From NCBI GenBank assembly GCA_001464695.1, contig LNDQ01000104.1, positions 20,366 to 84,365 on the forward strand: 64,000 nt of DNA, given 5' to 3'. The translations under genes were made by a program, and so were the position numbers. Shown piece after piece: positions 17,181 to 25,080 of this stretch (positions are counted from its first letter, which is position 1; each line of letters starts with the position of its first letter). This stretch comes from Betaproteobacteria bacterium Ga0077523 (GTDB lineage: Bacteria; Pseudomonadota; Gammaproteobacteria; Burkholderiales; Ga0077523). Below the pieces are notes generated by a model, which was given only the letters and a program-made list of their open reading frames with translations, did no database searches and had not been told where the DNA came from.

Positions 17181-18595
17181 GTGCGGCGGAGGGCCAGGAG
17201 CGCATCCTGTTCCTGACGGGCAGGCTGGCGGAAAAGAGCCTGCGGCGCACCCTCGGTGCCATGGCCGCGCCGCCCTTCGAGTGGGAAGTGCGCGAGCTGG
17301 GCTTGAGCGTCGCGGCGTTGATGACTGCCGACATGATCGGCCGGCGCCTTGCCGATGCGCCGGGGTTCGACCGGATCGTCGTGCCGGGCCGCTGCCGCGG
17401 CGATCTCGATCCTGTCGCGAGGCAACTGGGCGTGCCCGTGGTGCGCGGCCCCGAGGAGTTGGTGGACCTGCCGAAGTTCTTCGGGCGCGCCGCTGAGGCA
17501 CGCGACCTGTCGCGGTACGAGGCACGACTGTTCGTCGAGATCATCGATGCACCGCAACTCAGCGTGGAGGTGATCGGCCAGCGCGCGCGGGAGCTTGCCG
17601 CGCAGGGGGCGGACGTCATCGATCTCGGTTGCCTGCCCGCCACACCGTTTCCCCACCTCGAGGAGGCGGTGGCACATGTGAAATCGCTCGGGTTCGCCGT
17701 CAGTGTCGATTCGCTCGAGACGGATGAATTGCTGCGCGGCGGCAAGGCGGGTGCGGATTTTCTGCTGAGTCTGAAGGAAGACACGCTGTGGATCGCCGAC
17801 GAAGTGGCTGCCACCCCGATCCTGATCCCGACCGAGGCGGGCGATCTCGCTTCGCTCGAGCGGGCGATGGCGCTGCTCGATCACAAGGGCCGGCGCTATC
17901 TCGCCGATCCGATCCTCGACCCGATCCACTTCGGGTTCACCGACTCGATCGCTCGCTACCACGCGTTGCGGGCAGCCCATCCGGACGCCGGCATCATGAT
18001 GGGCATCGGCAACGTGACCGAACTCACTCACGCCGACACCATGGGCATGAACGCACTGCTGTTCGGCATCGTGTCGGAGCTGCACATCGATGCGGTGCTG
18101 GTGGTGCAGGTGAGCGAACACGCGCGATCGGTCGTGCGCGAAGCTGACGCGGCACGCCGCATCATGTTCGCGGCGCGGGAGGAAGGCGCACTACCGAAGG
18201 ATGTTTCCGGCGTACTGATGGCGCTGCACGAGAAGAAGCCGTTCGTGCACGACGTCGACGAGATCGCCGAGCTGGCGGCGGCGGTGCGCGATCCCAACTT
18301 CCGCGTGATGGCCGCACCCGATGGCATGCACGTCTTCAACCGCGACGGTCATCGCGTGGCCACCGATCCGTTCGCGTTCTGGCCCGAACTGGGACTCGAG
18401 CACGACGCGGCACACGCTTTCTACCTGGGCGTGGAACTGGCGCGGGCGCAGATCGGCTGGCAACTCGGCAAACGCTATGTGCAGGACGAGGCACTGCGGT
18501 GGGGAGCGGCGTTGCCGCCGTCGGCGGAGAGCCTGCTCGAACCGAAGGCGCCTGGTGCGACCCTGGCCCACGGCCGACGCAAGCGCTCGTCATGA
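17177..18595 (+). CDS. DHPS-like protein of H4MPT biosynthesis
   Basis: The 472-residue protein has an N-terminal domain ('RILFLTGRLAEKSLRRTLGAM', DUF6513-like) followed by a dihydropteroate-synthase-like TIM barrel: 'GADVIDLGCLPATPFPHLEEAV', 'FAVSVDSLETDELLRGGKAGADFLLS', 'RYLADPILDPIHFGF'. The archaeal counterpart joins the pterin to beta-RFAP-derived product; a matching role in methylotroph H4MPT synthesis fits the neighbours. GTG 17177 overlaps the flavoprotein stop. The C-terminal 150 residues are outside the normal DHPS barrel and end in a basic tail. Confidence 0.8.
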   Translation: MSAAEGQERILFLTGRLAEKSLRRTLGAMAAPPFEWEVRELGLSVAALMTADMIGRRLADAPGFDRIVVPGRCRGDLDPVARQLGVPVVRGPEELVDLPKFFGRAAEARDLSRYEARLFVEIIDAPQLSVEVIGQRARELAAQGADVIDLGCLPATPFPHLEEAVAHVKSLGFAVSVDSLETDELLRGGKAGADFLLSLKEDTLWIADEVAATPILIPTEAGDLASLERAMALLDHKGRRYLADPILDPIHFGFTDSIARYHALRAAHPDAGIMMGIGNVTELTHADTMGMNALLFGIVSELHIDAVLVVQVSEHARSVVREADAARRIMFAAREEGALPKDVSGVLMALHEKKPFVHDVDEIAELAAAVRDPNFRVMAAPDGMHVFNRDGHRVATDPFAFWPELGLEHDAAHAFYLGVELARAQIGWQLGKRYVQDEALRWGAALPPSAESLLEPKAPGATLAHGRRKRSS

Positions 18596-18605
18596 GGCCG
18601 CTGCG

Positions 18606-19178
18606 ATGATCTGGGAAACAGTGGTGACGACGCGCGCGCCGGACGGTCGAGTGCACATCGCGCCGATGGGCATCCGAATCGAGGGGGGGCGGGTCGTCCT
18701 TGCGCCGTTTCGACCGTCCACGACGCTCGACAACGTCCTGGCCACCGGCGTCGCGACCGTCAACATGACCGACGATGTGCGCATCTTCGCGGGCTGCCTC
18801 ACCGGACGCCACGACTGGCCGACCGTGGCGTGCGAGCGCATCGCCTGCGTGCGCCTGGCCGATCCGCTCGCGCATCGGGAACTGAAGCTCGCACGCGTCG
18901 AGGACGACGCCACGCGTCCCCGGCTGCTGTGCGACATCGTGTTCGAACGCACGCACCGCCCTTTCGCCGGTTTCAATCGCGCGCAGGCCGCCGTGGTGGA
19001 GGCGGCGATCCTGGTGAGCCGGCTCGAAATGCTGCCGGCGGACAAGATCGACGCCGAGCTCGCCTACCTGACGATTGCCATCGAGAAGACCGCCGGGCCG
19101 GCCGAACGCGAGGCCTGGAGTTGGCTGACAGCTCGCATCGCGCAGTTCCGCGGTGGCGGTCGTCAAGAAAAAATCTGA
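18606..19178 (+). CDS. DUF447-like flavin-binding split-barrel protein
   Basis: The 190-residue protein begins 'MIWETVVTTRAPDGRVHIAPMGI', the usual opening of DUF447 proteins. It continues with 'STTLDNVLATGVATVNMTDDVRIFAGCLTG' and an all-helical end. DUF447 proteins have a split-barrel flavin-reductase-like fold and are shared by methanogens and H4MPT-using methylotrophs; their reaction is unknown. It is last of the four-gene unit (10 bp after the DHPS-like gene). A 381-bp gap with the xoxF promoter follows. Confidence 0.75.
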   Translation: MIWETVVTTRAPDGRVHIAPMGIRIEGGRVVLAPFRPSTTLDNVLATGVATVNMTDDVRIFAGCLTGRHDWPTVACERIACVRLADPLAHRELKLARVEDDATRPRLLCDIVFERTHRPFAGFNRAQAAVVEAAILVSRLEMLPADKIDAELAYLTIAIEKTAGPAEREAWSWLTARIAQFRGGGRQEKI

Positions 19179-19323
19179 CAGTTCTGGCGCGGACCAGCTA
19201 CCTCGATCCCTCTGGGAGTGGCGTTTTCCGCACTCAGAAATCTTCCCGCCAAAGGGCCATGTCGGGACTTGGATGCGGCGACGCAACATCCTGAATGATT
19301 GGACAAATGTTCCTTGTCTCGCG

Positions 19324-19352
19324 TTGACCCGCTCAGGGCGATGTGCTTAGAT
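19324..19352 (+). promoter_or_regulatory. Sigma-70-type promoter and long leader of xoxF
   Basis: TTGACC (19324-19329) and TTAGAT (19347-19352) are separated by exactly 17 bp, a good sigma-70 match. It lies in the 381-bp gene-free stretch 19179-19559. A start near 19359 would give a leader of about 200 nt before xoxF. The leader holds a small hairpin (ccgcc-ttcac-ggcgg near 19440) and ends in a strong ribosome-binding site (gggaggag). I see no gene in the stretch. Confidence 0.5.
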
Positions 19353-19559
19353 CATCGCGTCCCTGCCTGGGAAGTAAATCTGCAGTTGCGTGGCTCCCGA
19401 AGTCGGCGAAGCTCATGCGTTTCCGACTTTGCGGTCAACCGCCTTCACGGCGGCATCGGTGGAGCAAGAACCGGGGGCAGTAACGATGTGAAGAGTGGTG
19501 ACCCGTCGTGCCGGGCCGCCTCGATTTTCATTCGGAAAAATCTCGGGAGGAGTGACGCA

Positions 19560-21368
19560 ATGAAGTGCACCTATAAACAGGTAGTGTTTTCGCTCGCGCT
19601 CGCAACGACCCCGCTGGCGGCGTTCGCGAATGCGGACGTCGAGAAGCTGACCGCAGACCCGAAGAACTGGGCGATGCAGGCCGGCGATATGTACAACCAG
19701 CGCTACAGCAAGTTGAAGCAGGTCAACGACAGCAACGTCAACAAGTTGCAGGTCGCATGGATGTTCTCGACCGGTGTACTGCGCGGGCATGAAGGTTCGC
19801 CCCTGGTGATCGGCGACATGATGTACCTCCATTCGCCGTTCCCCAACAAGGTGTTCGCGATGGACCTGAACACCAACAAGATCGTGTGGAAGTACGAGCC
19901 GAAGCAGGATCCGGCCGTCATTCCGCAGATGTGCTGCGACACGGTCAACCGGGGTCTGGCCTATGGCGAAGGCAAGGTGATCCTGCAGCAGGCCGACAGT
20001 ACCCTGGTCGCCCTGGACGCCAAGACCGGCAAGGTGGTGTGGTCGGTGAAGAACGGCGATCCGAAGCTGGGTGCCGTCAACACCAACGCCCCGCACATCT
20101 TCAAGGACAAGGTGATCACCGGCATCAGCGGCGGCGAGTGGGGTGTGCGCGGTTTCGTCGCGGCCTACAACCTCAAGGACGGCAAGATGGCCTGGAAGGG
20201 CTACAGCGTCGGTCCGGACGAGGAGATGCTGATCGATCCGAACACCACGACCACGTGGGCCGACGGCAAGGTCACGCCGGTGGGTGCCGATTCCTCGCTG
20301 AAGACCTGGAAAGAGGATCAGTGGAAGATCGGCGGCGGCACCACCTGGGGCTGGTACAGCTACGACAAGGCGCTCAACCTGATGTACTACGGCACGGGCA
20401 ACCCGAGCACGTGGAATCCGGCCCAGCGTCCCGGCGACAACAAGTGGAGCATGACCATCTTCGCGCGTGACGTCGACACCGGCAAGGCGAAGTGGGTCTA
20501 CCAGATGACGCCGTACGACGAGTGGGATTTCGACGGCATCAACGAGATGATCCTCGCCGACATCAACGTGAAGGGCAAGGCCACCAAGGCGCTGGTGCAC
20601 TTCGACCGCAACGGCTTCGGCTACACGCTCGACCGTACCAACGGCGCGCTGCTGGTGGCCGAGAAGTACGACCCGAAGGTGAACTGGGCCACGCACGTCG
20701 ACATGAAGTCCGGTCGGCCGCAAGTGGTCGCGAAGTACAGCACCGCGCAGAACGGTCCCGACGTCAACACCAAGGGCGTGTGTCCTGCAGCCCTCGGCAG
20801 CAAGGACCAGCAACCGGCTGCGTACTCGCCCGACACCAAGCTCTTCTACGTCCCGACCAACCACGTGTGCATGGACTACGAGCCGTTCGCGGTCGAGTAC
20901 ACCGCGGGTCAGCCGTATGTGGGTGCGACGCTGTCCATGTACCCGGCGCCCGGCAGCCATGGCGGCATGGGCAACTTCATCGCCTGGGACGCGGGCGCTG
21001 GCAAGATCGTCTATTCCATTCCCGAGAAGTTCTCGGTGTGGAGCGGCGCACTCGCCACCGCCGGCAACCTGGTGTTCTACGGAACGCTCGAGGGCTACAT
21101 CAAGGCGATCCGCAAGAGCGACGGCAAGGAGCTCTGGAAGTTCAAGACGCCGTCCGGGATCATCGGCAACGTCTTCACCTACGAGCACAAGGGCAAGCAG
21201 TACGTGGGCGTCTTCTCGGGCATCGGCGGCTGGGCCGGCATCGGCATGGCGGCGGGTCTCGAGAAGGACACCGACGGCCTCGGCGCCGTGGGCGGCTATC
21301 GCGAGCTGAATCAGTACACGGATCTGGGCGGTTCGCTCACCGTGTTCGCGATTCCCGGCGGTAACTGA
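19560..21368 (+). CDS. xoxF: Lanthanide-type PQQ methanol dehydrogenase
   Basis: The 602-residue quinoprotein has a Sec signal peptide cleaved near residue 23 (...PLAAFA). An eight-bladed propeller follows, with Trp-docking repeats. Cys125-Cys126 form the vicinal pair over PQQ. Asp323 in 'DEWDFDG' matches the catalytic Asp, and Asp325, two residues on, matches the extra Asp that marks lanthanide-binding XoxF (Ala in calcium MxaF). It oxidises methanol in the periplasm. The middle residue is Phe rather than the usual Tyr of the DYD motif. It is followed by xoxG and xoxJ; no mxaI-type small subunit is present. ATG 19560 follows gggaggag. Confidence 0.95.
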   Translation: MKCTYKQVVFSLALATTPLAAFANADVEKLTADPKNWAMQAGDMYNQRYSKLKQVNDSNVNKLQVAWMFSTGVLRGHEGSPLVIGDMMYLHSPFPNKVFAMDLNTNKIVWKYEPKQDPAVIPQMCCDTVNRGLAYGEGKVILQQADSTLVALDAKTGKVVWSVKNGDPKLGAVNTNAPHIFKDKVITGISGGEWGVRGFVAAYNLKDGKMAWKGYSVGPDEEMLIDPNTTTTWADGKVTPVGADSSLKTWKEDQWKIGGGTTWGWYSYDKALNLMYYGTGNPSTWNPAQRPGDNKWSMTIFARDVDTGKAKWVYQMTPYDEWDFDGINEMILADINVKGKATKALVHFDRNGFGYTLDRTNGALLVAEKYDPKVNWATHVDMKSGRPQVVAKYSTAQNGPDVNTKGVCPAALGSKDQQPAAYSPDTKLFYVPTNHVCMDYEPFAVEYTAGQPYVGATLSMYPAPGSHGGMGNFIAWDAGAGKIVYSIPEKFSVWSGALATAGNLVFYGTLEGYIKAIRKSDGKELWKFKTPSGIIGNVFTYEHKGKQYVGVFSGIGGWAGIGMAAGLEKDTDGLGAVGGYRELNQYTDLGGSLTVFAIPGGN

Positions 21369-21401
21369 CGGTTCGATCCTTCGCGGATCGTCATCGGTAA
21401 C

Positions 21402-21436
21402 GGCATCCCGCACGTTGGTGCGGGATGCCTTGTTTT
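21402..21436 (+). terminator. Hairpin with T-rich tail after xoxF
   Basis: A perfect 12-bp stem (ggcatcccgcac at 21402-21413, gtgcgggatgcc at 21418-21429) with a 4-base loop is followed by ttgtttt. It lies between xoxF and xoxG, 22 bp before the xoxG start. It can act as a partial terminator that gives more xoxF than xoxGJ message. Confidence 0.8.
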
Positions 21437-21457
21437 CATCGTACGAAGGAGCTTCGA

Positions 21458-21865
21458 ATGCATCGAGTGATACTCGCGGCGGCACTTGCCTGTGCGTCCG
21501 CGGCGGTGGTCCTGGCCGAGGACAAGGCAGGCACCGTGAAGACCGAGCTGTACACCGTCGTCGACGGCTACAAGGTGGATGGCAATACCATGAAGGGCTT
21601 TCGCACCTGGCGCGCCGCCGCCTGTGATCGCTGTCACGGCGCGAACCAGGAGGGACTGGTCGGTCCTTCCCTGATCGCCAGCCTGAAAGTCCTCACCAAG
21701 GACGAGTTCAAGACCACGGTCGTCGAGGGCCGGCTCGAGAAGGGCATGGTGGCGTTCAAGACCAGCCAGCAGGTCATGGACAATCTCGACAACCTGTACG
21801 CGTATCTCAAGGGTCGTTCCGACGGAGCCATCACGCGCACCAAGGTCGAGGAGTTGAAAGAGTGA
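21458..21865 (+). CDS. xoxG: Cytochrome c of the XoxF system
   Basis: The 135-residue secreted monohaem cytochrome has a signal peptide ending near 'AAVVLA', haem motif 'CDRCH', and the segment 'GNTMKGFRTWRAAACDRCHGANQEGLVGPSL' typical of XoxG/cytochrome cL-type partners. It accepts electrons from XoxF in the periplasm. ATG 21458 has aagga/ggag upstream. Its stop overlaps the GTG of xoxJ. Confidence 0.88.
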   Translation: MHRVILAAALACASAAVVLAEDKAGTVKTELYTVVDGYKVDGNTMKGFRTWRAAACDRCHGANQEGLVGPSLIASLKVLTKDEFKTTVVEGRLEKGMVAFKTSQQVMDNLDNLYAYLKGRSDGAITRTKVEELKE

Positions 21866-22722
21866 GCTGCCGCGCCGTGCTGCGCGGCGTCTGCATGGCG
21901 ATCGCCGGTGCGGCCGCGCTGTCTGGCGCCGGCGCGATGGCCGAAGATGCTCCCGAGCGCAAGGCGTTCCGCGTCTGCAGCGACCCCGCCAACCTGCCGT
22001 TCTCGAACCAGGCCGGCGAGGGCTTCGAGAACAAGATCGCGGAGCTGCTTGCCGGCAGGATCGGGCTGCCGCTCGAGTACTACTACTTTCCCCAGCGCAT
22101 GAACTTCGTGCGCAACACGCTGCGCTTCAAGCTGCCTGACGAGGATTACCGGTGCGACGTCATCATGGGCGTGCCGGTCGGATTCGAGCAGGTCGCCGCC
22201 ACCCCGGCGTACTTCCGCTCGACCTATGCGCTGGTCTACGCCAAGGGGCGCAAGCTCGATGGCGTGAGTTCCGCAGCGGATCTGCTGGCGCTTGGCGAGA
22301 AACTTAAATCGATTCGGATCGGTGTATACGACCGCTCGCCCGGCACAGCGTGGCTGGCGCACCACGGCATCGTCGACTCCGGCGTGCCGTATCGCATGAT
22401 GAATGCACGGCCCGATTTCTACCCGGGCGAGATCGTCGAGAAGGATGTCGTGGCTGGCGACATCGACGCGGCGATCGTCTGGGGCCCGGTCGCGGGCTAC
22501 GCGGCGCGCCGGGTCACCGGTGTCGAACTGGTCGTCGTCCCCCTCAAGTCGGAGCCGGGCGTCAAGTTCGACTTCGCCGTCGCCATGGGCGTGCGGTTCG
22601 GGGAACCGAACTGGAAGCGCACCATCGAAACCCTCATCGCCGAGAATCAGGCACAGATACTGCAGATATTGCGGGAGTATCGTGTGCCTCTGGTGGATGA
22701 GCATGGAAATCCGGTTCCCTGA
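21862..22722 (+). CDS. xoxJ: XoxJ/MxaJ-type periplasmic binding protein
   Basis: The 286-residue protein is related to family-3 solute-binding proteins. A signal peptide ('MAIAGAAALSGAGAMA') is followed by 'FRVCSDPANLPFSNQAGEGFENKIAELLA', the typical MxaJ/XoxJ opening. XoxJ is thought to help activate XoxF; in structures it has a large cavity without a known ligand. GTG 21862 overlaps the xoxG stop. The order F-G-J is the standard xox cluster. Confidence 0.88.
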   Translation: MSCRAVLRGVCMAIAGAAALSGAGAMAEDAPERKAFRVCSDPANLPFSNQAGEGFENKIAELLAGRIGLPLEYYYFPQRMNFVRNTLRFKLPDEDYRCDVIMGVPVGFEQVAATPAYFRSTYALVYAKGRKLDGVSSAADLLALGEKLKSIRIGVYDRSPGTAWLAHHGIVDSGVPYRMMNARPDFYPGEIVEKDVVAGDIDAAIVWGPVAGYAARRVTGVELVVVPLKSEPGVKFDFAVAMGVRFGEPNWKRTIETLIAENQAQILQILREYRVPLVDEHGNPVP

Positions 22723-23635
22723 CGTATGGGCATCAACCTTCAGCCCGACACTTCGCACGAGCGGGCCGGCCGGCCCGGCATTGCGGGCGAGTCGTGGTCG
22801 CGCGGATGCTCGCTTTCCGGTCGTCCTCGGCAGCCTGCTGCTCGCTTTTTGTGCGCCGGCCCAGGCGGTGGACGCCCTGGAACTGCGGGCGGCGATGCAG
22901 AAACTGGCACCCAGCGTGGTGCGCATCGAAGCCGCGCGCGGCGACCAGGGGCGCAACGGCATGGGCAGTGGCGTGGTGTTCGCGCCGGAGCGGGTGGCGA
23001 CCAACTGCCACGTGGTCCGCAATGCGGCCGAAGTCGCGGTGCTGTCCGGCACGATGCGGTGGGAAGCAACCGCCCGGCAGGCGCACCCCCAGCACGACGT
23101 GTGCATCCTGACGGTGCCCGGCCTGTCGCTGCCATCGGTGGATTCGGCACCGTCCGGGTCGGTGCCTCCGGGTGGCCGCGTTCTCGCTCTGGGTTACAGC
23201 GGCGGCTTCGGACTGTCGCCGTCGACCGGGGCGGTCCGCGCGGCGCACGCCTTCGACGGCGGCCATGTGCTGCAGACGGATGCCGGTTTCAGCTCCGGCG
23301 CCAGCGGCGGTGGGCTCTTCGACGAGGCCGGGCACCTGGTGGGTCTGCTCACGTTCCGGCTGCCGGCGCGTGGTGCGTACTTCTTTACGGTGCCGGTGGA
23401 ATGGGTGCACGCGGCTGCCGGCGCCGAGGTCACGGCGATCGGTCCGATCGTCGGCGTGGCGTCGTTCTGGGAAGGGCAGCCGAACCTGCTGCCGTACTTC
23501 CTGCGGGCTGCGACGCTGGAGGCCGCGGGCAATGCTTCGGGGCTTCTGGAACTGACCGCCCTCTGGCTCGAGGAAGAACCGCAGAACGCCGACGCACGCG
23601 CCTTTCGCGAACGCGCGCTGTCGCTGCAACGCTGA
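22703..23635 (+). CDS. Exported trypsin-like serine protease domain protein next to xoxFGJ
   Basis: The 310-residue protein (from ATG 22703) or 284 residues (from TTG 22781) has a hydrophobic export signal 'FPVVLGSLLLAFCAPAQA' and an S1C (HtrA-like) protease domain. The triad is visible: His103 in 'ATNCHVV', Asp132 in 'QHDVCIL' and Ser201 in 'GASGGG'. No PDZ domain follows. The C-terminal part has a tetratricopeptide-like helical stretch. It overlaps xoxJ by 20 bp if ATG is used. Context suggests a role in periplasmic quality control or maturation of the XoxF system (inference). Confidence 0.7.
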   Translation: MEIRFPDVWASTFSPTLRTSGPAGPALRASRGRADARFPVVLGSLLLAFCAPAQAVDALELRAAMQKLAPSVVRIEAARGDQGRNGMGSGVVFAPERVATNCHVVRNAAEVAVLSGTMRWEATARQAHPQHDVCILTVPGLSLPSVDSAPSGSVPPGGRVLALGYSGGFGLSPSTGAVRAAHAFDGGHVLQTDAGFSSGASGGGLFDEAGHLVGLLTFRLPARGAYFFTVPVEWVHAAAGAEVTAIGPIVGVASFWEGQPNLLPYFLRAATLEAAGNASGLLELTALWLEEEPQNADARAFRERALSLQR

Positions 23636-23651
23636 TCCGGAGGGTCTCATA

Positions 23652-23990
23652 ATGAAGCGGCTGCTCTGCACCGCCTTGATGGCGGCTGCGCTGCCGATTG
23701 CGCACGCGAACGATTTCCCGACGGTGGACCGGGTGGAATTCGTCGAAGCATGCATGCGCGACCGCCAGGGAATGCGCCAGGAATTCCTCTACAAGTGCGC
23801 GTGCGCCATCGATGCGCTCGCGGCCGAGGTGAAGTACGCTGAATACGTCGAGTTGCTGACGGCCGCCCGCGCGATCACCATTGCCGGCGAACGCGGTGCC
23901 GTGGTGCGCGAGGCCGCCGATGCGCAGGCCATGGCGAAACGTTTTCGTTCGCTCGAGGACAAAGCCAAGAAGCAGTGCTTTCTGGACTAG
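23652..23990 (+). CDS. Small secreted cysteine-containing protein of the xox region
   Basis: The 112-residue protein has a clear signal peptide (MKRLLCTALMAAALPIAHA). The mature part is helical with four cysteines: 'VEACMRD', 'YKCACAID' and a C-terminal 'KKQCFLD'. No haem or thioredoxin motif is seen. ATG 23652 is preceded by ggaggg. I do not recognise a function. Its 16-bp distance from the protease gene suggests the same transcript as xoxFGJ. Confidence 0.6.
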   Translation: MKRLLCTALMAAALPIAHANDFPTVDRVEFVEACMRDRQGMRQEFLYKCACAIDALAAEVKYAEYVELLTAARAITIAGERGAVVREAADAQAMAKRFRSLEDKAKKQCFLD

Positions 23991-24034
23991 GATCTGACCG
24001 ACCGCGGTGGGGCAGCGCCCAGCGCAGCTGGGGC

Positions 24035-24070
24035 GCACAGCCCTGCGGTGTATCTTGGGCGGTGGGTGAG
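24035..24070 (+). repeat. 36-bp intergenic element, copy 2
   Basis: This is the partner of 271-306 (28/36 identical, last 21 bases 20/21). It ends 65 bp upstream of the SoxYZ-like gene start, in a 145-bp intergenic region. Confidence 0.35.
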
Positions 24071-24135
24071 CGTCGGCGTTCGGTCGACGCGGCAGCCGCC
24101 GCGAGTGGCGGCGTCGCTACGGAGGAGGCAATCCC

Positions 24136-24972
24136 ATGAAACACGCCGCCACGCTGGTGCTTCTTTCGATGGGCTTCTCGCTAGGTGCCGCGAATGTGCG
24201 GGCCGAGGATGCCGCCGGCACCGATATCTGGACACTGGTCCGCACCAGCCTGTTCGCGGATCGTCCCATCCAGGAACCGGCCGATGACGTTGTGCGCCTG
24301 CGGATACCTTCGCGCGCCGCGGATGCTGCCGTGGTTCCCCTTGCCGTGAGTGTCGGCGGCCCGCAATCGGACGATCGCTACGTGCGGGCGTTGTACGTCG
24401 TGATCGATCGCAACCCCTCTCCGGTCGCGGCCATATTCCGCTTCACGCCGCTGAGCGGGCGCGCCGACATCGAAACGCGGGTGCGAATCGAGGACTACAC
24501 CCACGTGCGTGCCATCGCCGAAATGAACACCGGCGAGCTGTACGCCGCGACGAAATACGTGAAGGCTGCGGGCGGATGCTCGGCGCCGGCCGCGAAGTCG
24601 GACGGCACGACCGGGCTCGGCCGCATGCGGCTGGTGCTGGAGGATGCCGCCGCTTCAGGCGGGCCGGCTACGGCGCGCCTGTCGGTGATGCATCCGAACC
24701 ATTCCGGTCTGGCCATGGATCAGTTCACGCGTCACTACACGCCTGCCTATTTCGTGCGCTCCATCGCAGTGAGCTTTCGCGGCGAACCGGTCATGACGGC
24801 CGACGTGGATTTCTCCATCAGCGAGAATCCGAGCGTGCGCTTTCATTTCGTCGCGAGCGAAGCGGGCGAGTTGAAGGCGCAGGTGGTGGATACGAAGGAC
24901 CTCACGTTCGAGACGGTGCTCGATGTGAATCCGGCGGGGGTGAGCAAGGCTGCGGCGGAGGTCGGGCGGTAG
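24136..24972 (+). CDS. Quinoprotein-dehydrogenase-associated SoxYZ-like carrier protein
   Basis: The 278-residue exported protein has a signal peptide ending near 'GAANVRA'. An N-terminal SoxY-like domain has its cysteine at position 148 in 'AAGGCSAPAAK', internal rather than at the chain end as in true SoxY. A C-terminal SoxZ-like domain follows ('HPNHSGLAMDQFTRHYTPAYFV...F'). It matches the fused SoxYZ-related family known to travel with PQQ dehydrogenases. The cargo is unknown; there are no sox genes here. ATG 24136 is preceded by ggaggagg. Confidence 0.8.
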   Translation: MKHAATLVLLSMGFSLGAANVRAEDAAGTDIWTLVRTSLFADRPIQEPADDVVRLRIPSRAADAAVVPLAVSVGGPQSDDRYVRALYVVIDRNPSPVAAIFRFTPLSGRADIETRVRIEDYTHVRAIAEMNTGELYAATKYVKAAGGCSAPAAKSDGTTGLGRMRLVLEDAAASGGPATARLSVMHPNHSGLAMDQFTRHYTPAYFVRSIAVSFRGEPVMTADVDFSISENPSVRFHFVASEAGELKAQVVDTKDLTFETVLDVNPAGVSKAAAEVGR

Positions 24973-24981
24973 GTTTCCGCA

Positions 24982-25073
24982 GGCCCCCATCCCAGCCTTC
25001 CCCCAGCAAAGCTGGGGGAAGGAGCAGTACACCCCTACCCCCGCGAACGCGGGGGTAGGTCGGGATGGGGGCC
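24982..25073. repeat. REP-like double hairpin (family B)
   Basis: Two perfect 12-bp stems lie side by side: ccttcccccagc/gctgggggaagg (24996-25022, loop aaa) and cctacccccgcg/cgcgggggtagg (25034-25059, loop aa). They are enclosed by outer arms ggcccccatccc/gggatgggggcc. The whole forms a cloverleaf-like structure between convergent genes. A related copy is at 34424-34473 and a truncated one at the window end. Confidence 0.8.
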
Positions 25074-25080
25074 AGCCGTC

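Noticed and set aside
19560..21368. Calcium-dependent MxaF methanol dehydrogenase
   Set aside because: Asp325 replaces the Ala of MxaF, no mxaI follows, and the xoxG-xoxJ order is present.
19413..21485. A 690-codon open frame on the minus strand opposite xoxF
   Set aside because: It is the mirror of a strongly conserved gene in GC-rich DNA, has no recognisable domain and no ribosome-binding site.
24136..24972. A sulfur-oxidation (Sox) system
   Set aside because: Only a fused SoxYZ-like protein is present; soxA, soxX, soxB and soxC are absent and the cysteine is not C-terminal.
24982..25073. A short CRISPR array or riboswitch
   Set aside because: The units are palindromic hairpins without regular spacers or cas genes; they match REP-type intergenic repeats.
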